Shown here piece by piece: positions 1-6,491 of a stretch of DNA of 7,136 nt; within the stretch, counting starts at the first letter, position 1, and the number at the start of each line of letters is the position of its first letter. The translations under genes and the position numbers were made by a program. The notes under the pieces were generated by a model. It was not told the origin of the DNA, did not search any database, and saw only the letters and a list, made by a program, of their open reading frames with translations. The stretch comes from an uncultured Clostridium sp. GTDB lineage: Bacteria; Bacillota; Clostridia; Lachnospirales; Lachnospiraceae. The stretch is from the NCBI GenBank assembly GCA_945946715.1, contig CAMEWU010000122.1:1-7136 (forward strand), read 5' to 3'.

Positions 1-480
1 ATTGACCGGGAAATTGGTCTTACGATGGTAACGGCATTTGATCCAACCACGAATTCTACCAATACCATATCAGCTGATTTCTATAATTATCTGGTGTTGG
101 TCATTATGCTTTGCTCTAATATGCACTATTTTATTTTATCTGCAATTTGTGATTCTTTTCAAGTGATTCCGGTTGGAGGAATTGTGTTTGAAAGCGAGGC
201 AGCATATTCCCTGGCCATTGTATTCATGCAACAGTATTTTATTATAGCCTTTCGGATTGCATTGCCTATTTTTATATCTATCACCTTGTGTAATGTGATT
301 TTGGGTATTCTTGCAAAGACAGCACCTCAGATGAATATGTTTTCAGTAGGTATCGAATTGAAGCTGATATTGGGACTGCTTGTCATGGTGGCAACGGTGG
401 GTTTACTACCAAATATTACAGAGCGTGTATACCAGTTAACAGAGGATACTGTATTGAACCTGTTAAAAAGTATGTATTAA
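1..480 (+). CDS. fliR: Flagellar biosynthesis protein FliR, C-terminal part (5' truncated by window edge)
   Basis: FliR is an inner-membrane subunit of the flagellar type III export gate, assembling with FliP and FliQ and contacting FlhB. The frame is open from base 1, so the gene starts upstream; the ATG at 25 is internal, because the residues before it (IDREIGLT) continue the FliR pattern. The 159 residues seen are about 60% of a usual ~260-residue FliR. Family-like features, numbered from base 1, are a GL..V.AFDP segment (6-15), an SFQVIPVGG segment (52-60), and an APQMNMFSVGIELKLILG segment (108-125) that matches the conserved loop before the last helix. Hydrophobic membrane segments lie near 29-49, 74-104 and 119-138. 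The protein ends at TAA (478-480) at the expected family end point. flhB follows 39 bases later in the same reading frame. fliP and fliQ are expected just upstream but lie outside the window. Confidence 0.95.
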   Translation: MDREIGLTMVTAFDPTTNSTNTISADFYNYLVLVIMLCSNMHYFILSAICDSFQVIPVGGIVFESEAAYSLAIVFMQQYFIIAFRIALPIFISITLCNVILGILAKTAPQMNMFSVGIELKLILGLLVMVATVGLLPNITERVYQLTEDTVLNLLKSMY

Positions 481-509
481 TACCATATCCGGAAGGATAC
501 AAAGGTAGT

Positions 510-514
510 AGGTG
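510..514 (+). promoter_or_regulatory. Ribosome binding site of flhB
   Basis: AGGTG ends 5 bases before the ATG at 520 and is the only reasonable Shine-Dalgarno match in the fliR-flhB gap at a working distance. A GGAAGGA stretch at 491-497 is too far from the ATG to serve it. The match is moderate rather than perfect. Confidence 0.5.
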
Positions 515-519
515 ACTCA

Positions 520-1620
520 ATGGTTTTAGAGTATAATTTACAATTTTTTGCAAAAGAGGGACCGGGTGGTGAGAAAACAGAAGACGCAACACCCAAAAAG
601 ATAGAAGAGTCCAGAAAAGAAGGCTCTGTTGCAAAAAGTAAGGAATTGGCAAATGGAATTACTTTATTTGCATTATTTATAACTTTACGGTTTGGAATAA
701 AGTTTGTAGGTCCCCGGTTGGTTCAGTTGTTTCAGAAGTATTGGGTACATATGAGCAGCCTTTTAGAATCCTGTGATACTCGTTCTATTCTGGAATTGTT
801 GGTTGAAGTTGCAAAGGATGTTTTGGTTATTACAGCTCCTTTTTTAATTGTTGGTTTTGTTGTTGCATTTTTGGCTAATAAGGTTCAGTTTAAGTGGATG
901 GTAACGATGAAGCCAATGAAGCCGAAGTTGAATAAGATTAATCCAATCAGTGGATTTAAACGATTATTTTCATCCAGAGCATTATTTGATTTATTAAAAG
1001 CAATTGCAGAAATTCTTTTAATTGGATATATGGCTTATACGGTGTTAAAAAAGCATTCCATGGAAGTGTTTGCTTTATATGATATGTCTATTGCACAATC
1101 ACTGGCACTGTTAATGGATGTAATATGGGAACTTGGCATAAAGATTAGTTTGGTTATGCTGGCAATTGGTTTGGTAGACTTTATGTTCCAGAAGTACAAG
1201 CATAAGCAGGAATTGAAGATGACCAAGCAAGAAGTAAAGGACGAATATAAGAATACTGAAGGAGATCCACAGATTAAAGGTCAGCAGAAGCAACGAATGC
1301 GTCAGGCATCCCAACGACGTATGATGGCAAGTGTACCGGAAGCTGATGTAGTTATTACGAATCCTACACATTTTGCAGTTGCGTTAAAATATGATGCTAA
1401 TGTACATTCTGCACCTGTGGTAACTGCAAAAGGTACTGATTTTCTCGCGGCGAAAATTAAAGAAGTAGCAAAAGAAAATAACATTGAGATAGTGGAAAAT
1501 AAACCATTGGCACGAATGCTTTATTATAACGTGGATTTGGATAAAGAGATTCCGCCGGAGCTTTATAAAGCAGTTGCGGATATTCTGGCATATGTATACA
1601 ATCTGAAGAAAGCCGGATAG
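520..1620 (+). CDS. flhB: Flagellar export gate protein / substrate-specificity switch FlhB
   Basis: FlhB is the membrane subunit of the flagellar type III export gate whose self-cleaved cytoplasmic domain switches export from rod/hook to filament substrates. At 366 residues it has normal family length. The N-terminus carries the Gram-positive LQFFA motif (7-11), then a charged EKTEDATPKK..E.R..G.VAKSKEL segment (18-43) typical of the family. Four hydrophobic helices lie near 46-64, 99-120, 157-176 and 196-223. A basic cytoplasmic linker follows, and the autocleavage motif NPTH sits at 281-284 (codons at 1360-1371), with cleavage expected between N281 and P282. The region after it (AVALKYD and onward) matches the FlhB C-terminal domain. 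The start at 520 has a nearby AGGTG site and gives the conserved N-terminus. The gene lies between fliR and flhA, as in Firmicutes fla/che operons. All key residues are intact. Confidence 0.97.
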   Translation: MVLEYNLQFFAKEGPGGEKTEDATPKKIEESRKEGSVAKSKELANGITLFALFITLRFGIKFVGPRLVQLFQKYWVHMSSLLESCDTRSILELLVEVAKDVLVITAPFLIVGFVVAFLANKVQFKWMVTMKPMKPKLNKINPISGFKRLFSSRALFDLLKAIAEILLIGYMAYTVLKKHSMEVFALYDMSIAQSLALLMDVIWELGIKISLVMLAIGLVDFMFQKYKHKQELKMTKQEVKDEYKNTEGDPQIKGQQKQRMRQASQRRMMASVPEADVVITNPTHFAVALKYDANVHSAPVVTAKGTDFLAAKIKEVAKENNIEIVENKPLARMLYYNVDLDKEIPPELYKAVADILAYVYNLKKAG

Positions 1621-1625
1621 AAGAC

Positions 1626-1631
1626 AGGAGG
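1626..1631 (+). promoter_or_regulatory. Ribosome binding site of flhA
   Basis: A perfect AGGAGG lies in the 17-base flhB-flhA gap, 6 bases before the ATG at 1638. It fixes the flhA start and is one of the two best Shine-Dalgarno sites in the window, suggesting efficient independent initiation of flhA. Confidence 0.85.
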
Positions 1632-1637
1632 ATAACC

Positions 1638-3704
1638 ATGAAGAATATAAAATTTAGCACTAGTATATTCCTTGGAATATATTTACTACTTGCTGTTATA
1701 TTCATGATTGTACCTTTGAACTCTATGTTACTGGACATTCTGATAACATTTAACATTGCAATTGCCATGATTATTTTATTTAATTGTGTATTTGCAAAAG
1801 AAACACTGTCGATGTCCAGTTTTCCTACGATTTTATTATTTACAACTATTTTCAGAATTTCATTAAATATATCCTCCACCCGTTTGATTCTGATGACTGG
1901 TAATCCGGGTAACGTCGTTCGAACTTTTGGACAGTTCGTTGGTGGTGGTAATCTGGTAATAGGAGCAATTATTTTTATTGTTTTAATAATTGTTCAGATG
2001 ATGGTAATTAACAAAGGTTCTGAACGTGTATCAGAAGTAACTGCTCGTTTCACGTTGGACGCAATGCCTGGTAAACAGATGGCTATCGATGCAGATTTAA
2101 GTACCGGAGCTATTTCAGATAAAGAAGCAATTGCAAGAAGACAGAAGATTCAGGAAGAAGCATCTTTCTTTGGTTCTATGGATGGTGCTACAAAGTATGT
2201 TAAGGGTGATGCAACTGCCGGTTTGATTATTACCGCCATTAATTTCGTGGGTGGTATTGTAACCGGTGTTATGATGCAGGGAATGTCCATGGGAGAAGCA
2301 TTCAGTCAGTATACCATTTTGACCATTGGTGATGGTCTGGTTTCTCAGTTGCCATCCTTAATGATTTCTCTGGCGACGGGTGTTATTGTTACCAAGGCAT
2401 CCAAAGAGGCAGAAATTGGGGATATCGTATTTTCCCAGTTGTTTCAGTCGCCAAGGGTCATGTATATTGTTGGTGCTGCCTTAATATTCCTGGCATTGGC
2501 CACACCATTAAAGCGAGATGGCGGTATTATCATTTATATGGGATTAGGTTTGGGCTTAATTGTTCTGGGCAGAGTCTTAAGTACCAAAAAGGAAACTGCA
2601 GAAATTGAGGAAGAAGTAGAAGCTGAAGAAGTGGAAGCCGATCAGGTGCGGCGGCATGAGAATGTGAATACTCTTCTGCAAGTGGATCCAATTGAACTGG
2701 AATTTGGTTATGGTATCATACCATTGGCAGATGTAAATCAAGGTGGTGATTTGTTAGATCGTGTGGTAATGATACGACGGCAAATTGCATTGGAACTGGG
2801 TGCGGTTGTACCGATTATTCGTTTACGGGATAATATTCAGTTGAATCCAAATCAGTATATTATTAAGATAAAAGGTATACAGGTGAGTGAAGGAGAGATT
2901 TTGTTTGATCATTATATGGCCATGAATCCTGGTTATGTGGAGGAAGAAATCACAGGAATTCCTACCTTTGAACCATCCTTCCATCTGCCTGCAGTATGGA
3001 TAACGGAAGCACAGAGAGAACGGGCAGAATCTTATGGTTATACAGTAGTTGACCCGCCTTCCATTATTGCAACTCATTTAACAGAAGTAATCCGGACTCA
3101 TTTGGATGAGCTGCTGACTCGTCAGGATGTTCAGAACTTGATTAATAATATTAAAGAGAATAATACTACATTGGTTGACGAGTTGATACCAAAGCTCTTG
3201 AATGTTGGTGAAATCCAGAAAGTATTGCAAAATCTGTTAAGAGAAGGAATTTCTATTCGTGATTTGGTTACAATTTTTGAAATTCTGGCAGACCATGCTG
3301 CAAATACCAGAGATACGGATGTGTTGACAGAATATGTTCGACAAGGTTTAAAACGTGCTATTTCGAATAAATTCTTTGGTGGCGAGGAAACAACTTCCGT
3401 GGTTACCTTAGACCCGAAGATTGAACAGGAGATAATGGCATCTGTAAAACAGACAGAACAGGGAGCATATCTGACACTGGATCCGGATAAAACACGGAAG
3501 ATTCTGGCAGCAACAGAAAAAGAAATTGCAAAGCTGGAAGAGTCAGGACAGGCAGCAATTATTATTACATCGCCAATTGTACGAATGTATTTTAAGAAAT
3601 TGACCAGTGACTATTTTAAGAATTTAATTGTTATATCATATAACGAGATAGAATCCAATGTGGAATTACAGTCAGTAGGGATGGTGACAATCGATGATAA
3701 TTAA
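1638..3704 (+). CDS. flhA: Flagellar export gate protein FlhA
   Basis: FlhA is the large export-gate subunit of the flagellar type III system; its membrane domain takes part in proton-driven export and its cytosolic domain forms a ring that docks chaperone-substrate complexes. At 688 residues it has normal family length. The N-terminal half is a multi-spanning membrane domain, with hydrophobic stretches near 10-30, 31-52, 62-84, 104-125, 195-214, 235-252, 273-289 and 296-311. The FHIPEP-family signature region contains RFTLDAMPGKQMAIDADL at 137-154. An acidic linker (about 316-340) leads into the cytosolic domain, which begins near LLQVDPIELEFGYG (346-359) and contains GGDLLDRVVMIRRQ (369-382) and HYMAMNPG (425-432). 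The last 20 residues hold no further motif I can name. The gene overlaps flhF by 11 bases. No key segment is missing. Confidence 0.98.
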   Translation: MKNIKFSTSIFLGIYLLLAVIFMIVPLNSMLLDILITFNIAIAMIILFNCVFAKETLSMSSFPTILLFTTIFRISLNISSTRLILMTGNPGNVVRTFGQFVGGGNLVIGAIIFIVLIIVQMMVINKGSERVSEVTARFTLDAMPGKQMAIDADLSTGAISDKEAIARRQKIQEEASFFGSMDGATKYVKGDATAGLIITAINFVGGIVTGVMMQGMSMGEAFSQYTILTIGDGLVSQLPSLMISLATGVIVTKASKEAEIGDIVFSQLFQSPRVMYIVGAALIFLALATPLKRDGGIIIYMGLGLGLIVLGRVLSTKKETAEIEEEVEAEEVEADQVRRHENVNTLLQVDPIELEFGYGIIPLADVNQGGDLLDRVVMIRRQIALELGAVVPIIRLRDNIQLNPNQYIIKIKGIQVSEGEILFDHYMAMNPGYVEEEITGIPTFEPSFHLPAVWITEAQRERAESYGYTVVDPPSIIATHLTEVIRTHLDELLTRQDVQNLINNIKENNTTLVDELIPKLLNVGEIQKVLQNLLREGISIRDLVTIFEILADHAANTRDTDVLTEYVRQGLKRAISNKFFGGEETTSVVTLDPKIEQEIMASVKQTEQGAYLTLDPDKTRKILAATEKEIAKLEESGQAAIIITSPIVRMYFKKLTSDYFKNLIVISYNEIESNVELQSVGMVTIDDN
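2610..2639 (+). repeat. Two-copy 15-base tandem repeat in the FlhA linker
   Basis: Two adjacent 15-base units (2610-2624 and 2625-2639) both encode EEVEA, FlhA residues 325-329 and 330-334. They differ only at two silent third positions (GTA/GTG and GCT/GCC). The repeat lies in the acidic linker between the membrane and cytosolic domains, where length changes are better tolerated than in the folded domains. Confidence 0.7.
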
Positions 3705-4881
3705 GAGATATCAGGGTGCTTCTGAGATGGAAGCAATCATGAAAGCAAAAGAAGAATTAGGAAAAGATGCAGTTATCATGAATGTGAAGACTGTGAAACA
3801 CAAGGGATTTCGAAAACTGTTTAAAAAGAGTTATGTTGAGGTCACAGCTGCTGTAGATGATCCTTCTGATACACAAAAAGATCATGGCAATGGAACAGGA
3901 CAAGCACAGATAAAAGAAACAATACCAATGAATGATGTAAAAATGGCGGCTTCTGTTCAGGAAACTGCTGTTGCACAGGATACAGAGGTTCCGCGTACCT
4001 CAGCAATTGAAGAACGTCTGGATAGTCTTGCACAATTGCTGGAACGACAGATTCAGGATACCAAAGAGGAAGAGAAAGAAGTCCTGGATCAGAATTCCAA
4101 AATGGTAAAACTGGTATATGAACAGTTGTTGAATAATGAAGTAACTGAAGAAAATGCCAGAGAAATCATGAGTGAAATTGATAATAATGAAAAAAAGTTG
4201 CAATTAGATGATTTGCTGGCCAGTGTATACCAGAAAATCGTTTTAAAACTGGGACAGATGAAAACCATTGAACTTGGTGAGACGAAACCGAAGGTAGTGT
4301 TTTTTATTGGACCGACAGGTGTTGGAAAAACAACAACCATTGCAAAGCTGGCATCCAAGTATAAATTAGAGAAAAAATGTAAGCTTGCCATTATTACTGC
4401 AGATACCTATCGAATTGCAGCAGTAGAGCAGATTCGCACATATGCCAATATATTATCTGTTCCGATTGAGGTGGTTTATAATGCGGGAGAAATGCAGCAG
4501 GCAATCGATAAATTCAAAGAATATGACTTGATTTTTGTTGATACTGCCGGTCGTTCTCATAAAAACGAAGAACAGAGAGAGGATGTAAAAGGCCTGCTGG
4601 AAGCGGTTCGTGATTATCAACAGGAAATATATCTGGTAGTAAGTGCTACTACCAAATATCGGGATTTGGTGAAGATTACCCAGACCTATTCTGATATATC
4701 CAACTATCGGTTATTATTTACTAAAATTGATGAAACCGGCGCGTTGGGAAATATATTAAATATTCGAATGTTAACAAAGGAACCATTATCCTATACTACA
4801 TTTGGACAAAATGTACCGGATGATATTAGTATCACCGACGCACAGTATATTGCAAAACAGTTGTTAGGAGGGAACGAATGA
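3694..4881 (+). CDS. flhF: Flagellar SRP-type GTPase FlhF
   Basis: FlhF is a signal-recognition-particle family GTPase that governs where flagella are built and works with FlhG. At 395 residues its length is normal. The N-terminal segment (1-50) matches the FlhF B domain opening (MIIKRYQGAS, EELGKDAVIMN). A hydrophilic, probably disordered stretch (about 55-105) and a charged, helix-rich N domain (about 105-190) follow. The G domain has G1 GPTGVGKTT (206-214), the SRP-type DTYRIAAVEQIRTYA segment (237-251), G3 DTAGR (283-287), G4 TKID (343-346) and the closing TTFGQNVPDDI segment (368-378). All GTP-binding motifs look intact. The start at 3694 lies inside the end of flhA (11-base overlap) and gives the conserved N-terminus. 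No strong Shine-Dalgarno site precedes it, so coupling to flhA translation is likely. The 3' end overlaps flhG as ATGA. Confidence 0.97.
   Translation: MIIKRYQGASEMEAIMKAKEELGKDAVIMNVKTVKHKGFRKLFKKSYVEVTAAVDDPSDTQKDHGNGTGQAQIKETIPMNDVKMAASVQETAVAQDTEVPRTSAIEERLDSLAQLLERQIQDTKEEEKEVLDQNSKMVKLVYEQLLNNEVTEENAREIMSEIDNNEKKLQLDDLLASVYQKIVLKLGQMKTIELGETKPKVVFFIGPTGVGKTTTIAKLASKYKLEKKCKLAIITADTYRIAAVEQIRTYANILSVPIEVVYNAGEMQQAIDKFKEYDLIFVDTAGRSHKNEEQREDVKGLLEAVRDYQQEIYLVVSATTKYRDLVKITQTYSDISNYRLLFTKIDETGALGNILNIRMLTKEPLSYTTFGQNVPDDISITDAQYIAKQLLGGNE
4634..4654 (+). other. Perfect 8-bp inverted repeat inside flhF
   Basis: TGGTAGTA (4634-4641) and TACTACCA (4647-4654) are exact reverse complements separated by a 5-base loop (AGTGC). 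The hairpin lies in the codons for LVVSATTK of the FlhF G domain. No U-run follows, so it is not an intrinsic terminator. It may be chance; no function is claimed. Confidence 0.6.
4866..4872 (+). promoter_or_regulatory. Ribosome binding site of flhG, inside the flhF 3' end
   Basis: AGGAGGG lies in the last flhF codons, 5 bases before the ATG at 4878 and 8 bases before a second in-frame ATG at 4881. Both starts are within working distance, so the true N-terminus could be MMDQ or MDQ. The strong site suggests that flhG can recruit ribosomes itself as well as by coupling to flhF termination. Confidence 0.8.
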
Positions 4882-5765
4882 TGGATCAGGCAGAAGAGTT
4901 AAGAAAACGGGTCAGCCAGCAGATTCAGCATAGTGGTTCCACCAGAGTTATTGCAGTAACCAGTGGAAAAGGTGGAGTTGGAAAAACCAGTTTTTCTGTT
5001 AATTTGGCCATACAGTTGCGAAAAAAGGGAAAACGGGTAATCATTATTGATGCGGATTTTGGCTTGGCAAATGTAGAAATCATGTTGGGAATTAGACCAC
5101 AGTATAATATGGCAGATTTAATATATAACGATAAAAATATCGATGATATTATTACCAAGGGACCATTAGATATTGGTTTTATTTCCGGAGGCTCCGGTGT
5201 TCAGGATATGGTAAACCTGGATAAGGAGCAGGTCAAGGTCATGATTTCAAAGCTGGTACGTCTGGATACTTTAGCAGATGTGATAATTATTGATACGGGA
5301 GCCGGTATTTCAGATTCTGTATTGGAATTCGTATTAAGCAGTCCGGAGGTAGTAATTGTAGCGACTCCGGAACCTACTTCTATTACAGATGCCTATTCAT
5401 TATTAAAAACGGTCAATCGTAATAAGGATTTTGATGCAAAGGGAAAGAAAATCCAGATTGTATCGAACCGGGTAAGCAGTCAGGAAGAAGGGAAAGAGAT
5501 TTATGATAAACTGAATATTGTATCAACCAAGTTTTTGAATATTCAGTTGGAATATCTGGGAGCTATCATGCAGGATGGAAATGCATCGAAAGCAGTGATT
5601 GAGCAGAAACCGGTTTCATTGGCATTTCCAAACTCCATTTCTACCCGGTGTTTTCAGGAAATTGGAAATAAGCTTCTGGATTTAGATGAAGTAGTGGAAG
5701 AACCACGGGAAGGAATTGCAAAATTCTTTCTGGATTTTATTCGACAAAAGAGAAAGAAGAATTAG
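4878..5765 (+). CDS. flhG: MinD/ParA-like ATPase FlhG (FleN/YlxH family), flagellar number regulator
   Basis: FlhG is a MinD-like membrane-associated ATPase that stimulates FlhF GTP hydrolysis and limits or patterns flagella. The 295 residues fit the family. The N-terminus carries a DQAxxLR motif (DQAEELR, 3-9), known in this family as the FlhF-activating element. The deviant Walker A is SGKGGVGKTS (29-38), with the signature lysine K31 and the P-loop lysine K36. The A' region is DADFGLANVE (58-67) and Walker B is VIIIDTGAG (135-143). The tail (about 279-295) is an amphipathic helix with aromatic and aliphatic residues followed by a basic end, KRKKN, suited to act as a membrane-targeting sequence. 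The start overlaps the flhF stop (ATGA), with a second ATG one codon later. In Bacillus the gene following ylxH is cheB; here a PilZ gene intervenes. It could be called MinD or ParA by general similarity, but the DQAxxLR motif and the flhF neighbour favour FlhG. Confidence 0.95.
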   Translation: MMDQAEELRKRVSQQIQHSGSTRVIAVTSGKGGVGKTSFSVNLAIQLRKKGKRVIIIDADFGLANVEIMLGIRPQYNMADLIYNDKNIDDIITKGPLDIGFISGGSGVQDMVNLDKEQVKVMISKLVRLDTLADVIIIDTGAGISDSVLEFVLSSPEVVIVATPEPTSITDAYSLLKTVNRNKDFDAKGKKIQIVSNRVSSQEEGKEIYDKLNIVSTKFLNIQLEYLGAIMQDGNASKAVIEQKPVSLAFPNSISTRCFQEIGNKLLDLDEVVEEPREGIAKFFLDFIRQKRKKN

Positions 5766-5774
5766 GGAAAATTT

Positions 5775-6491
5775 ATGCAGGAAATAATTTCAGTTGGCGA
5801 CAAAGTTGATATGGAAATTTTAGTGAATGGGCAAATCGTAACAGACCCGGAAAAACACAGAGTGTTAAGTTGCCGAGTAATGGATTTGCCGGGATATGGT
5901 CTGGTTCGGATTGCCATGCCGTTTTATGAAGGAAGAATCGTACCATTATCTGTAGGTGATCAGTATCGTATGAATATCTATACAGATAAAGGAATTTATG
6001 GCAGTCGGTTTGTAGTTGTAAACCGATTAAAGGAAGGCAATTTATTTCTGGCTGATATGGAAATGCAGGAAGGATTAAAAAAAGTGCAACGAAGAGAATT
6101 CTTCCGTCACGATTGTCGCCTGCAAGCTAATTATCGTATGATTGCACAAGATGAAATTATTGAATTAAGCGAAGAAAATCAGGAGAATGTGGAATGGAAA
6201 AAGGGTGTTATACTGGATATCAGTGGTGGTGGCATCCGAATGGTATCTGAGTTTCAGGAAGATACCAGTCAGATAATACAGGTTCAGTTTCAGTTAGAGA
6301 CCAATGATGGACTTCATACTTTTACGGAATATGGTAAGCTTATAGCTTCTTTTCAGAATCGAACCAATTCTGTATTGTATGAACAGAGGATAGAATTTGA
6401 TAAAATCGGTGAACAGGAACGGGAACAGATTATTCGTTACATTTTTGATGAAGAACGAAAAAGAATTTCAAAGGAAAAAGGCTTAAATTAA
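5775..6491 (+). CDS. PilZ-domain flagellar brake protein (YcgR-like), probable c-di-GMP receptor
   Basis: This 238-residue protein has the two-part plan of YcgR/DgrA proteins. An N-terminal beta-rich domain (about 5-98, resembling the PilZN/YcgR_2 type) precedes a C-terminal PilZ domain (about 104-225). The c-di-GMP binding signature is complete: QRREFFR (105-111) supplies the RxxxR pair R107 and R111, and DISGGG (148-153) supplies DxSxxG with D148, S150 and G153. YcgR-family proteins bind c-di-GMP and then slow the motor or bias its rotation by contacting stator or switch proteins; that role here is inferred. There is no signal peptide or membrane helix, so it should be cytoplasmic. It starts 9 bases after the flhG stop, with an AGGG at 5764-5767 overlapping that stop, and its TAA shares one base with the cheB ATG. 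Co-transcription with export and chemotaxis genes supports a motility role. I give no symbol because naming varies. Confidence 0.9.
   Translation: MQEIISVGDKVDMEILVNGQIVTDPEKHRVLSCRVMDLPGYGLVRIAMPFYEGRIVPLSVGDQYRMNIYTDKGIYGSRFVVVNRLKEGNLFLADMEMQEGLKKVQRREFFRHDCRLQANYRMIAQDEIIELSEENQENVEWKKGVILDISGGGIRMVSEFQEDTSQIIQVQFQLETNDGLHTFTEYGKLIASFQNRTNSVLYEQRIEFDKIGEQEREQIIRYIFDEERKRISKEKGLN

Noticed and set aside
25..27. The ATG at 25 as the start of a short separate gene.
   Set aside because: The eight codons before it are open and continue the FliR sequence pattern, so the gene is a 5'-truncated fliR rather than a complete small gene.
481..519. The 39-base fliR-flhB gap as a site for an internal promoter or terminator.
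   Set aside because: No -35/-10 pair, sigma-28-like element or hairpin with a U-run is visible in it. It holds only the flhB ribosome site.
1457..1879. A 140-codon open frame on the minus strand across the flhB/flhA junction.
   Set aside because: It lies wholly antisense to two well-supported genes apart from the 17-base gap, has no convincing ribosome site, and its product has no recognisable features. It is an antisense shadow.
4089..4391. A 100-codon minus-strand open frame opposite flhF.
   Set aside because: It is antisense to the conserved FlhF N and G domains, including the P-loop codons, so the frame is explained by codon use on the + strand.
5536..5545. The palindrome TGAATATTCA inside flhG as a possible operator.
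   Set aside because: It is a single short AT-rich palindrome within coding sequence, with no second copy and no promoter nearby; it is expected by chance.
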